From assembly GCF_003952165.1 (NCBI RefSeq), contig NZ_RXFT01000002.1, positions 372,001-436,000 of the forward strand: 64,000 nt of DNA, in the 5' to 3' direction. This DNA comes from Variovorax guangxiensis (GTDB lineage Bacteria > Pseudomonadota > Gammaproteobacteria > Burkholderiales > Burkholderiaceae_C). A model generated the notes under the pieces. It saw only the letters and a program-made list of their open reading frames with translations, was not told where the DNA came from and made no database searches. The position numbers and the translations under genes are program-made. Positions 35,244 to 44,397 of the stretch are shown in pieces (the stretch's first letter is position 1; each line of letters starts with the position of its first letter).

Positions 35244-36419
35244 CTACCGGCGCTCCACCACCATCGGCGAGATGTGCAGGCTCTCGCGCAGCTGGGCGAT
35301 GACTTCGCCCGCCGCGTTGCGCGAGGCAAAGGGCCCCGCCTGCAGCCGATGCGTTCCGGCCTCGCTGAACACGCGCAGCTGCGACGCCAGCGAAGGTACG
35401 CCGCGCGCGGCCTGGGTCAGCAGGCTCTGTGCACCATCCCGCTCGCGAAAAGCGCCGAGCTGAACCCAGAAGCCCGGCAGCGCCGCCGAGGGTTGCGCTG
35501 CGCTAGGAGAGGGTGACGCCGGCGCAGCCTGCAGCGGCGCCAGGTCATTGACCACGATGGCCTGCCGAGAGGGCGGAATCGATGGCGGCGACTGCGCCGA
35601 TTCGGACTCTGCCCCGGGCGGCAGTGCAGCGGCCATCGGCGTCTGCGGCGCCACCGGCATCGTCGAAACCTGCGATGCATCGTTGCCCGCTGCTGCGACG
35701 GGCGCCGTCCATTCGGCCGGCACCTGCACCGGTTGTTGTGGCACGCGCGCCGACGGCACACGCACGGGCGCAGGAACGGCAGCAGGAACAGCAGCCGGAA
35801 CCGGAGCCGCCGCATACGCAGTCCCCGAATCGCGCCGCCATGCGCCCGTGCGGATGTCGTCGTTCGTGATCCGCTCGATCTCCACCGGCGCTACGCCGCG
35901 CAGCAGGTCGAGCTTGAGCGCGGCCGTGTAGCTCAGGTCGATGATGCGTCCGTCCACGAAGGGCCCGCGGTCGTTGACGCGCACGATCACCTCGCGCCCG
36001 TTGGCCGGATTGCGCACCCGAACATAGCTCGGCAGCGGCAGCGTCTTGTGCGCGGCCGTCATGGCGTACATGTCGTAGGGCTCGCCGCTGGACGTGGACG
36101 CCGCGTGGAACTTGCGCCCGTACCACGAGGCCAGCCCCGATTCGCGGAACGGCCGGTCGTCGGTGATCGGCACATAGCCGCGGCCCAGCACCGTGTAGGG
36201 CTTGCTGGTGCCGCCCATGCTGCGGATGGGCTCGACGCGGGGCTCGGCGTCGGGCACGCTGGCGAGGTCGGGCGGAATGTTGGTGCCGGGGCCGTCGCGG
36301 CCGCTGGCCACGCCGCCGCCGCTGCGCGGACCGCTGGCACAGCCCGCAAGAAGAACGGCGACGGCTACCGCGCACGCCGCCAGCGCGGTGGTGGCCGGGG
36401 AACGGGTTCCCTCAGCCAA
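35244..36419 (-). CDS. rlpA: Septal ring lytic transglycosylase RlpA with SPOR domain
   Basis: 391-residue lipoprotein: lipobox L-L-A-G-C27, double-psi beta-barrel domain at about residues 95-185 (G-L-A-S-W-Y-G-R-K-F-H, V-R-V-N-D-R-G-P-F and I-D-L-S-Y-T-A-A), a long Pro/Ala-rich linker, and a C-terminal SPOR domain (about 310-385) that binds denuded glycan at the division septum. RlpA cleaves glycan strands lacking stem peptides during daughter-cell separation. Its start overlaps the end of glnE by eight bases on the same strand. Confidence 0.92.
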   Translation of the reverse strand: MAEGTRSPATTALAACAVAVAVLLAGCASGPRSGGGVASGRDGPGTNIPPDLASVPDAEPRVEPIRSMGGTSKPYTVLGRGYVPITDDRPFRESGLASWYGRKFHAASTSSGEPYDMYAMTAAHKTLPLPSYVRVRNPANGREVIVRVNDRGPFVDGRIIDLSYTAALKLDLLRGVAPVEIERITNDDIRTGAWRRDSGTAYAAAPVPAAVPAAVPAPVRVPSARVPQQPVQVPAEWTAPVAAAGNDASQVSTMPVAPQTPMAAALPPGAESESAQSPPSIPPSRQAIVVNDLAPLQAAPASPSPSAAQPSAALPGFWVQLGAFRERDGAQSLLTQAARGVPSLASQLRVFSEAGTHRLQAGPFASRNAAGEVIAQLRESLHISPMVVERR

Positions 36420-39225
36420 ATACGGCCTTCCACAGCGCCAGCATGGCGTCGCGCTCGGCTGCCAGCGCGGGCGGCGTGACCTGCGTGGGCTCTTCGTTGA
36501 GTCGCGCGCGGTGCTGCACGCGGCGCAGCTCGCGATAGGCCCGCGCCGCGCTGCGGCCCACGCCTTCGGGCAGCAGCCCGGCCAGTTCGGCGCGCAGCAG
36601 CAGCGCGATGTTGCCCACGTTCGGAATCAGCTCCGGATGCTCGCCCGAGGACGACAGCACCAGGAACTGCACCGCGAACTCGGCATCGACCATGCCGCCG
36701 GGGCTGTGCTTCACGTCGAAGCGGTCGGCCTTCACGGGCCGCGCGCCGCGCAGCTTGTTGCGCATGGCGATGATCTCGGCCTTCAGCGCCTCGCGGTCGC
36801 GCGGCGCCACCAGCACGGCCTCGCGCACCTGGTCGAAGCGCGCGCCCAACTCGGCGCCGTGGTCCTCGCTGCCCAGCACGAAGCGCGCGCGCGTCATGGC
36901 CTGGTGCTCCCAGGTCCACGCGGTGTTGCTGCCGCGGCCGAGTTGGTATTTCTCGTAGGCCTCGAAGCTGGTGGTCAGCAGGCCGGAGTTGCCGTTGGGC
37001 CGCAGGGCGGTGTCGATCTCGAAGAGGTCGCCCTCGCGGGTCTTCACCGTGAGCCAGTTGATGAGCTTGCGCACGTAGGCCGCATAGACCTCGCCGGCGC
37101 GCTCGTCGTCGTCGTCGTAGACGAACACGATGTCGAGGTCGCTGCCGTAGCCCAGCTCCTTTCCGCCCAGCTTGCCGTAGCCGATGATCGCGAACTGCGG
37201 CACCTCGCGATGCCGGTTGCGCACGTGCGGCCAGCACCAGCGGGCGGTCACGCGCAGCGTGGCGTCGGCCAGCGCGCTGAGGTCGTCGGCCACCTGCTCG
37301 ACGGTGAGGCGGCCGTCCACGTCGCGCGCCAGCGTGCGGAACACCTCGGCGTGGTGTGCGTGGCGCAGCAGGTTCAGCAGCCGCTCCTCGTCGGCTTCGC
37401 CGGTACGGGTGAGCGATGCGTGGCGCGCGTCGAGTTCGCGCTCGAACTCGGCCGCGACGAAGCGGCCCGAGAGCATCTCGTCGCTCGCGAGCTCGTCGAT
37501 CACGCCGGGGTGCTGCATCAGGTAGCGTGCGGGCCACTTGGCGGCGCCCAGCAGGCGCAGCAGGCGTTCCTGCACGGCGGGGCGCTCGACCAGCAGCGCC
37601 AGGTAGCTCTCGCGGCGCAGCAGCGGCTCGATCCAGTCGGCCCAGCGCATGGCAGCGTCGACATGGCGCGGGGTCTGGCCCGCGCCGTCGCCATCGGGTT
37701 CCTTCAGCCACTGGCCGGTGCGCTGCACCAGCTGGCGCAGGCGCGCGCGGGTTTCCTCGCGCAGGGCCAGCACGCGGGGCTGCTCGCACCAGTCGCGGAT
37801 GCGCTCGGCGAACATCGGGGGCAGGTCGCCGAGGAGGTCGGCCAGGTCGGCGGGCGCGGCGGCCTTCTTGCCATTGCACTTGCCGTTGCAGGGCTTCTCG
37901 CCGCCCAGCAGCTTGTCGAACTCCTGCGCGACGAACTCGCGGTGCGTGTCGAGCTGCTCGAGGAAGGGGCAGCAGCTGGGGTAGCCCATGCTCTGGGCGA
38001 TCCAGCGCAGGTCGTCGTCGGACACCGGCAGCACGTGGGTCTGCTGGTCGTCGAGGTACTGGATGCGGTGCTCGACGCGGCGCAGGAACTCGTAGGCCGT
38101 GGCGAGCGCGTCGGCCGTTTCCTGCGGCATGAGGTTGGCGCGCGCAAGGCGCTGCAGCGCGTCGAGCGTGGGCCGCGTGCGCAGCTCCGGAAACTGGCCG
38201 CCGCGGACCACCTGCAGCAACTGCACCGTGAACTCGATCTCGCGGATGCCGCCGCGCGAGAGCTTCACGTCGTTGGCGCGCTCCGGGCGTCCGGCGCTGC
38301 GGCGCGCCGACTGCTCGCGGATCTGCCGGTGCAGCACCCGCAGCGAATCGAACACGCTGTAGTCGAGATAGCGGCGGAACACGAAGGGCAGCACCGCGCC
38401 GCGCAGCGCCTGGGCCTGGCCTGCGAGCACGATGTCGCGCGGCGCGACCACGCGGCTCTTCATCCAGGCGAAGCGCTCCCACTCGCGTCCCTGCACCTGG
38501 AAATACTCTTCCAGCGCATCGAGCGAGACCACGCTCGGGCCCGAGTTGCCGTTGGGCCGCAGCGCCAGGTCGACGCGGAACACGAAGCCGTGCTCGGTGG
38601 TGTCGCCCACCAGCGCGTAGATGCGCTTCACGGCGCGCGCGAAGTACTCCTGGTTGGCCAGCCGGCCGCGCCCGTCGGCGTCGCCCCTGGTTTCGCCGTC
38701 GACGTCGTAGAGGTAGATCAGGTCGATGTCGCTCGACACGTTGAGCTCGCGTGCGCCGAGCTTGCCCATGCCCACGATCCACAGCTGCGCGCGCTGGCCT
38801 TCGGGGCCCAGCGGGGCGCCGTGCGACGCGTCGAGTTCGCGGCAGGCCTCCTGGCACGCGATGTCGAGCGCCAGCTCGGCCAGCTCGGTGACGGCGGTGG
38901 TCACCACGGCCAGCGGGGCCTGCTCGTCGCAATCAAGAGTTACAAGCCGCTCCATCACGAGCTGCCGCACAATGCGCAGAGCGTCGCCGACGCCGTCCCC
39001 GCGCTGGCGCAGTGCCTCGTAGGCCACCGTCATCGATTCGCGCCGCGGCGCGCCAGGGGGAAGCAATGAAAGCTCGGCTGCATACCTGCGGCGCAGGCGC
39101 TGCACGAACCTCGAATACGAAGAGAAGGCGTCTTTCGGCGCCGAAGAATTGGGAGAAATGGTGTCTGGCAACTGGTTCACACCGATGCTGGTTTCCGTGG
39201 AACCCGTCTGAAAGCTGGCGGTCAT
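36412..39225 (-). CDS. glnE: Glutamine synthetase adenylyltransferase / adenylyl-removing enzyme
   Basis: 937 residues (946 in E. coli). Two nucleotidyltransferase halves are visible: the N-terminal one with S-S-D-I-D-L-I-Y-L-Y-D (deadenylylation) and the C-terminal one with G-S-D-L-D-I-V-F-V-Y-D (adenylylation), both with the G-x-G-K-L-G motif before them. The enzyme controls glutamine synthetase activity under PII signals in nitrogen regulation. The frame extends upstream to 39600 antisense to yhdP; ATG 39225 fits the family N-terminus. The gene is divergent from yhdP with only 25 bases between starts. Confidence 0.95.
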   Translation of the reverse strand: MTASFQTGSTETSIGVNQLPDTISPNSSAPKDAFSSYSRFVQRLRRRYAAELSLLPPGAPRRESMTVAYEALRQRGDGVGDALRIVRQLVMERLVTLDCDEQAPLAVVTTAVTELAELALDIACQEACRELDASHGAPLGPEGQRAQLWIVGMGKLGARELNVSSDIDLIYLYDVDGETRGDADGRGRLANQEYFARAVKRIYALVGDTTEHGFVFRVDLALRPNGNSGPSVVSLDALEEYFQVQGREWERFAWMKSRVVAPRDIVLAGQAQALRGAVLPFVFRRYLDYSVFDSLRVLHRQIREQSARRSAGRPERANDVKLSRGGIREIEFTVQLLQVVRGGQFPELRTRPTLDALQRLARANLMPQETADALATAYEFLRRVEHRIQYLDDQQTHVLPVSDDDLRWIAQSMGYPSCCPFLEQLDTHREFVAQEFDKLLGGEKPCNGKCNGKKAAAPADLADLLGDLPPMFAERIRDWCEQPRVLALREETRARLRQLVQRTGQWLKEPDGDGAGQTPRHVDAAMRWADWIEPLLRRESYLALLVERPAVQERLLRLLGAAKWPARYLMQHPGVIDELASDEMLSGRFVAAEFERELDARHASLTRTGEADEERLLNLLRHAHHAEVFRTLARDVDGRLTVEQVADDLSALADATLRVTARWCWPHVRNRHREVPQFAIIGYGKLGGKELGYGSDLDIVFVYDDDDERAGEVYAAYVRKLINWLTVKTREGDLFEIDTALRPNGNSGLLTTSFEAYEKYQLGRGSNTAWTWEHQAMTRARFVLGSEDHGAELGARFDQVREAVLVAPRDREALKAEIIAMRNKLRGARPVKADRFDVKHSPGGMVDAEFAVQFLVLSSSGEHPELIPNVGNIALLLRAELAGLLPEGVGRSAARAYRELRRVQHRARLNEEPTQVTPPALAAERDAMLALWKAVFG

Positions 39226-39250
39226 AATTCCGGACACAGCGCGATCCTCA

Positions 39251-42200
39251 ATGAACGACACGGCGTCTTCCCCTTCACGTCTGCTCAAAATCACCGCTGT
39301 GACGGCGCGCTGGCTGCTGGGTCTGTTGATCGCTGCATGGCTTCTGCTGGCGCTGTCGGTCGTTGTCCTACACGCGTGGATTGTGCCGCGAATCGGCGAT
39401 TTCCGAGACGCGCTGGAGGCGCAGGCTAGCAAGGCCATCGGCGTGCCGGTGCGCATCGGATCGATCACCGCCCGCTCCGAAGGGCTTTTCCCGGCCTTCG
39501 AACTGCGCGACGTGGTGCTGCAGGATTCCGACAACCGCGAGGCCCTTCGCCTCGCGCGCGTGGTGGCCAGCGTGTCGCCGCGCTCGCTCTGGCGGCTCAA
39601 CTTCGAGCAGCTCTACATCGAGCGCCCGCAGCTCGATGTGCGTCGCGACTCTCAGGGAAAACTCCATGTGGCTGGTTTGCACATGGCCACCGATACGACC
39701 GGAGAAACCCGGGGTGCCGACTGGTTTTTCGCGCAGCGCGAGCTGGTCATCGAAGGCGGCACCGTGCGCTGGACCGACGAGCAGCGCCAGGCCGAGCCCC
39801 TGCTGCTGACCGACGTGCGCTTCGTCGCGCGCAACAGCGCCCGGCGCCACGGCCTGCGCCTGGACGCCACGCCGCCTGCCGGCTGGGGCGAGCGCTTCAC
39901 GCTGCGCGGCCAGTTCCGCCAGCCTCTGCTGTCCATCCGCAGCGGCCACTGGCAGACCTGGGACGGCCAGATCTATGTCGACCTGCCCTACATCGACGTC
40001 ACCCGGCTCGGCCAGTACGTCTCGCTCGACGCGCGCATCCGCGAAGGCAACGGCGCGCTGCGACTGTGGGCCGACGTGGACGACGGCCAGGTCGTCGGCG
40101 GCGCGGCCGACCTCGGGCTCGACAAGGTCGACGTCTCGCTCGACAAGGGCCTGCAGCCGCTGGTGCTGCGCGCCGTCACGGGCCGACTCTCGGGCCAGCT
40201 CACCGAGGAGACGCTGGAGTTCGCCACCACCGCGCTGCAGTTCGACACCACCGACGGCCTGCGCTGGCCCGGCGGCAACCTCTGGCTGCAGCACACGCCC
40301 GCCAGGGGCCGCACCCCCGAGCACGGCGCGCTGCGCGCCGACCGGCTCGACCTGGCCGCGCTCGCCCTCATCGCCGACCGGCTGCCGCTGGGCGACGCCA
40401 CGCACCGCCTGCTCGACAGCTACGGGCCGCGCGGCCTGGTCGAGCACGTCGACCTGAACTGGCAGGGCTCGCTGGGCGCGCCCACCCGCTACCAGGCCAA
40501 GGGCCGGGTCAGCGGGCTGCGCATCGCTTCCCAGCCGGCGGCGGCCGATGCAGCGACGCCCGCTGCAACAACGGCAACGACGACCGCCGCCACCACCACC
40601 ACGGCACCGCACAGGATCCACACCGGCACCCCCGGCCTGAGCGGCGCCACCGTCGACTTCGACGCCACCCACACCGGCGGCACCGCCACGCTCGCCATTG
40701 CGAAGGGCACGCTCGAATTCCCCGGCGTGTTCGAGGAGCCGGTCATTCCCGTCGATCGTCTCTCCACGCAGCTGCAATGGAAGCTCGACAGCGGCAATGG
40801 CAACGCCCAGCTGCAGATGTCCAAGCTCAGCTTCGCCAACGTCGACGCCGAGGGCGAGGCCCAGGCCAGCTGGCGTACCAGCGATCCGGCCACCTCGAGC
40901 AGCAAGTCACGCTTTCCGGGCGTGCTCGACCTGCAGGGCAAGCTCACGCGCGCCGACGGCACGCGCGTGTTCCGCTACCTGCCGATGGACATTCCCCAGC
41001 ACACGCGCGACTACGTGCGCGAGGCCGTCACCAAGGGCGTCGCGAGCAGCGTCGACTTCCGCGTGCGCGGCGACCTGCACGACATGCCGTTTAAGGACCC
41101 GAAGCAGGGCGACTTCCGCATCGTCGCCAAGGTGTCGGACGTCAACTACGCCTACGCGCCGCCCTCCATCACCAACGCCGCGCCTTCGCGCAACGGCACG
41201 CCCTCTCGCGTCTGGCCTGCGCTCACGGGCCTGTCGGGCGAGCTGGTGTTCGAGCGCGACAGCATGCTGGTGCGCAACGCGCGCGGCCGCCTGGCCGGCA
41301 CCAACGGCGTCGAGGTGACCAAGGGCGAGGCGCTGATTCCGGAGCTGTCGCACCACGCGCAGGTGCTTCGCGTCGACGTGCAGGCCAAGGGCCCGCTGGG
41401 CGAGGTGCTGCGCGCGGGCGCGCCGCTGGCAGGCCTCGAGCCGGGCGGCGTGGGCGAGATCATGCAGGCCGCGCGCGCCACCGGTTCGGCCGACTACAGG
41501 CTGCACCTCGAGCTGCCGCTGGAAGCCATGGACAACGCCAAGGTGCAGGCCAGCGTGGCACTGGCCGACAACGAGCTGCAGGTGGTGCCCCAGGCGCCTT
41601 CGTTCACGCAGACGAAGGGCACCGTCAACTTCACCGAGACCGGCTTCTCGCTGGCAGGCGTGCAGGCCAGGCTGTTGGGCGGAGACATCCGCGTCGAAGG
41701 CCGCGGCCGCTTCAGCGGCCCCAATCGCGAGGTCGCGCTGAAGGCCCAGGGCACGGCCACCGCCGACGGCCTGCGCGGCGCGCGCGAGGTCGACTGGCTC
41801 GCGCGCCTGGCGAAGAAGGCGACCGGCAGCACGCCCTATGCCGCCACCTTCTCGGTGCGCGACGGCGCGCCCGAGTTCTCCCTCACCAGCAGCCTGCAGG
41901 GCCTGGCGCTGCAGCTGCCGCCGCCGCTGGTGAAGACGGCCGAGGAACAGATGCCGCTGCGCATCGAGAAGAAGGTGCTCGCGCGCGAGACCACGAAGCA
42001 CGGCGCGACGGTGGCCACGCAGGACCAGCTCTCGCTGGACCTCGGCCGCGTCGGCGCCATCCAGTACGTACGCGACCTCGTGGGCAACGAGGCACGCGTG
42101 CTGCGCGGCAGCATCGGCGTGGGGCTGGCGCAGGGCGAGACGGCAAGCCTGCCCGACAAGGGTGTGTTCGCCAACGTCAACGTCGCCAAGCTCGACATGG

Positions 42201-43450
42201 CGGCCTGGCAGGCCCTGCTGGGCGAGGCCACCGGCACGAGCGCGGATGCCCCCGAGCGCCCCGACGATCCGTCGATGGCCTACCTGCCCACGCGCATCGC
42301 GGTGCGCGCGCAGCAGCTGGGCATCGCGGGCCGCACGCTGCACAACGTGGTGCTCGGCGGCACGCGCGAGGGCAGCGTCTGGCGCGCCAACGTCGACGCC
42401 ACCGAACTCAGCGGCTATGCCGAGTACCGCCATGCGCAGGCCGGGCGCCTCTACGCGCGGCTCGCGCGGCTGAAGATCGCGCCCTCCGAGGCCACGCAGG
42501 TCGAGACCCTGCTCGACGAGCAGCCCGGCAACCTGCCGGCGCTGGACATCGTCATCGACGACTTCGAGCTGCTGGGCAAGCGCCTGGGCCGCGCCGAGAT
42601 CGACGCGGTCAACCGCGGCGGCGCGGGCCGCGAATGGCTGCTCAACAAGCTGACCTTCACCATGCCCGAGGCCAGCTTCGCGGCCAAGGGCACCTGGGCC
42701 GCGGTGCCCGGCGCGCCGGCCGGCCAGCGCCGCACCGCCATGACCTTCAGGCTCGACGTCGCCGATGCCGGCGAGCTGCTCACGCGCTTCGGCATGCCGG
42801 GCGTGCTGCGGCGCGGGCGCGGGCGGATGGAGGGCGACGTCAACTGGCGCGGCTCGCCCTTCTCGCTCGACTACCCGAGCCTGGGCGGGCAGTTGCAGGT
42901 CGACGTGGAGCAGGGCCAGTTCCTCAAGGCCGACCCCGGCCTGGCCAAGCTGCTGGGCGTGCTGAGCCTGCAGGCGCTGCCGCGCCGGCTCACGCTCGAT
43001 TTCCGCGACGTGTTCAGCGAAGGCTTCGCCTTCGACTTCATCCGCGGCGACGCGAAGATCAGCAAGGGCATCGCCAGCACCAACAACCTGCAGATGAAGG
43101 GCGTCAACGCCGCCGCGCTGATGGACGGCTCGGCCGACATCGTGCGCGAGACGCAGAACCTGCGCGTGGTGGTGGTGCCCGAGATCAACGCCGGCACCGC
43201 GGCGCTGGTGGCCACTGCCATCAACCCTGCCATCGGCCTGGGCACCTTTCTTGCGCAGTGGGTGCTGAGCAAGCCGCTCGCGGCCGCGGCCACGCAGGAG
43301 TTCCACATCGAGGGCACCTGGACCGACCCCAAAATAGCGAAGGTGCCGCGCACGCTGCAGCTGCTGCCGCAGAGCATTCCCGGCGCGCCCGGCCTGCCGC
43401 CCGCCTCGCAGACCGCGGACGACGGCAAGAAAACGGAGAACAAGCAATGA
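39251..43450 (+). CDS. yhdP: YhdP family AsmA-like envelope protein
   Basis: 1399 residues: one N-terminal membrane anchor (about 17-45) and a very long periplasmic region with repeating beta-strand character, DUF3971-like in the first part and AsmA_2-like in the last 200 residues. YhdP, TamB and YdbH are thought to bridge the envelope and move phospholipids to the outer membrane. It is somewhat longer than E. coli YhdP (1266), mainly from an Ala/Thr-rich insert near residue 430-460 (A-T-T-A-T-T-T-A-A-T-T). The stop overlaps the next start in an ATGA, so it is co-translated with the hydrolase gene, a conserved order in betaproteobacteria. Confidence 0.92.
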   Translation: MNDTASSPSRLLKITAVTARWLLGLLIAAWLLLALSVVVLHAWIVPRIGDFRDALEAQASKAIGVPVRIGSITARSEGLFPAFELRDVVLQDSDNREALRLARVVASVSPRSLWRLNFEQLYIERPQLDVRRDSQGKLHVAGLHMATDTTGETRGADWFFAQRELVIEGGTVRWTDEQRQAEPLLLTDVRFVARNSARRHGLRLDATPPAGWGERFTLRGQFRQPLLSIRSGHWQTWDGQIYVDLPYIDVTRLGQYVSLDARIREGNGALRLWADVDDGQVVGGAADLGLDKVDVSLDKGLQPLVLRAVTGRLSGQLTEETLEFATTALQFDTTDGLRWPGGNLWLQHTPARGRTPEHGALRADRLDLAALALIADRLPLGDATHRLLDSYGPRGLVEHVDLNWQGSLGAPTRYQAKGRVSGLRIASQPAAADAATPAATTATTTAATTTTAPHRIHTGTPGLSGATVDFDATHTGGTATLAIAKGTLEFPGVFEEPVIPVDRLSTQLQWKLDSGNGNAQLQMSKLSFANVDAEGEAQASWRTSDPATSSSKSRFPGVLDLQGKLTRADGTRVFRYLPMDIPQHTRDYVREAVTKGVASSVDFRVRGDLHDMPFKDPKQGDFRIVAKVSDVNYAYAPPSITNAAPSRNGTPSRVWPALTGLSGELVFERDSMLVRNARGRLAGTNGVEVTKGEALIPELSHHAQVLRVDVQAKGPLGEVLRAGAPLAGLEPGGVGEIMQAARATGSADYRLHLELPLEAMDNAKVQASVALADNELQVVPQAPSFTQTKGTVNFTETGFSLAGVQARLLGGDIRVEGRGRFSGPNREVALKAQGTATADGLRGAREVDWLARLAKKATGSTPYAATFSVRDGAPEFSLTSSLQGLALQLPPPLVKTAEEQMPLRIEKKVLARETTKHGATVATQDQLSLDLGRVGAIQYVRDLVGNEARVLRGSIGVGLAQGETASLPDKGVFANVNVAKLDMAAWQALLGEATGTSADAPERPDDPSMAYLPTRIAVRAQQLGIAGRTLHNVVLGGTREGSVWRANVDATELSGYAEYRHAQAGRLYARLARLKIAPSEATQVETLLDEQPGNLPALDIVIDDFELLGKRLGRAEIDAVNRGGAGREWLLNKLTFTMPEASFAAKGTWAAVPGAPAGQRRTAMTFRLDVADAGELLTRFGMPGVLRRGRGRMEGDVNWRGSPFSLDYPSLGGQLQVDVEQGQFLKADPGLAKLLGVLSLQALPRRLTLDFRDVFSEGFAFDFIRGDAKISKGIASTNNLQMKGVNAAALMDGSADIVRETQNLRVVVVPEINAGTAALVATAINPAIGLGTFLAQWVLSKPLAAAATQEFHIEGTWTDPKIAKVPRTLQLLPQSIPGAPGLPPASQTADDGKKTENKQ

Positions 43451-44262
43451 AAGTCGCAGCCATCCAGATGGTGTCGGCCATCGCCCGCGAAGCCAACCTC
43501 GCGCGCGCCCACGACCTGCTCGCGCAGGCCGCCACGGCCGGTGCCGAGCTCGCGGTGCTGCCCGAGTACTTCTGCATGATGGGCGCGCGCGACACCGACA
43601 AGCTGGGCCTGCGCGAAACCGCCGGCGCGGGCATGGTGCAGGGCTTCCTGGCCGATGCGGCGCGCGAGTTCGGGCTGTGGATCGTCGGTGGCACGCTGCC
43701 CATCGAGAGCACCGATGCCGAGCACGTGTTCAACAGCTCGCTGGCCTTCTCGCCCGACGGCCGCTGCGTGGCGCGCTACGACAAGATCCATCTCTTCTTC
43801 TTCGACAACGGCACCGAGCGCTACGACGAGCGCCGCGTCATCGCGCCCGGTGCGAAGCCGGTGGTGTTCGAGCTGCCCTCGCGCGACGGCCACCGCTGGC
43901 GCGTGGGCATGAGCGTGTGCTACGACCTGCGCTTTCCCGAGCTGTACCGCGCGCTCGCCAAACAGGGCGCCGACCTGCTGCTGGTGCCCAGCGCCTTCAC
44001 CCGCACCACCGGCGCCGCGCACTGGGAGGTGCTGCTGCGCGCCCGCGCCATCGAGAACCTGGCCTGGGTGGTCGCGCCCGCGCAGGGCGGCACGCACGAG
44101 AACGGCCGCCAGACCTGGGGCCAGTCGCTGATCGTCGACCCCTGGGGCACGGTGGTGGCGCAGCAGGCCACCGAAGAAGGCGTGGTGCTGTTCGACATCG
44201 ATGCCGCGAAGGTGCAGAGCACGCGCACTCAACTGCCCGTGCTCTCGCACAGCGTGATCTAG
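43447..44262 (+). CDS. Carbon-nitrogen hydrolase, Nit/deaminated-glutathione amidase type
   Basis: 271 residues with the nitrilase-superfamily triad: Glu in L-P-E-Y-F (near residue 42), Lys in Y-D-K-I-H-L-F and Cys in [12 protein letters not shown]. Sequence type and length match Nit1/YbeM proteins that hydrolyse deaminated glutathione, a metabolite-repair function. It starts in the ATGA overlap with yhdP. Repeat copy 1 begins five bases after its stop. Confidence 0.88.
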   Translation: MKVAAIQMVSAIAREANLARAHDLLAQAATAGAELAVLPEYFCMMGARDTDKLGLRETAGAGMVQGFLADAAREFGLWIVGGTLPIESTDAEHVFNSSLAFSPDGRCVARYDKIHLFFFDNGTERYDERRVIAPGAKPVVFELPSRDGHRWRVGMSVCYDLRFPELYRALAKQGADLLLVPSAFTRTTGAAHWEVLLRARAIENLAWVVAPAQGGTHENGRQTWGQSLIVDPWGTVVAQQATEEGVVLFDIDAAKVQSTRTQLPVLSHSVI

Positions 44263-44267
44263 GAATG

Positions 44268-44358
44268 ACCCCCAGGCTTGCCCACTTCGTGTGGCCGCCA
44301 ACCCCCTTCCAGGGGGCAACACCTGCGGCCCGGCAAAGCCGGTTCCGCGGTGTTCCTG
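44268..44358 (+). repeat. Structured 3'-end repeat, copy 1
   Basis: About 91 bases, starting five bases after the nitrilase-family stop. Parts in order are ACCCCCAGGCTT, CACTTCGTG hairpin, CCCCC...GGGGG hairpin, then an ACACC...GGTGT stem enclosing CCGGC-AAA-GCCGG. It is the most diverged copy in the CACTTCGTG part. The far end lies 40 bases before the histidine kinase ATG. Confidence 0.85.
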
Positions 44359-44397
44359 GAACAAGCCACGTACCTTGCGTGCGGCGGTGTTGCCGGT

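Noticed and set aside
36202..39069. 955-codon plus-strand open frame antisense to glnE
   Set aside because: It lies wholly opposite a clear glnE gene, is rich in Arg, Ala, Gly, His and Val as expected for the complement of GC-rich codons, and shows no domain.
40907..43447. 846-codon minus-strand open frame antisense to yhdP
   Set aside because: Composition is that of an antisense shadow and the sense strand encodes a recognisable YhdP.
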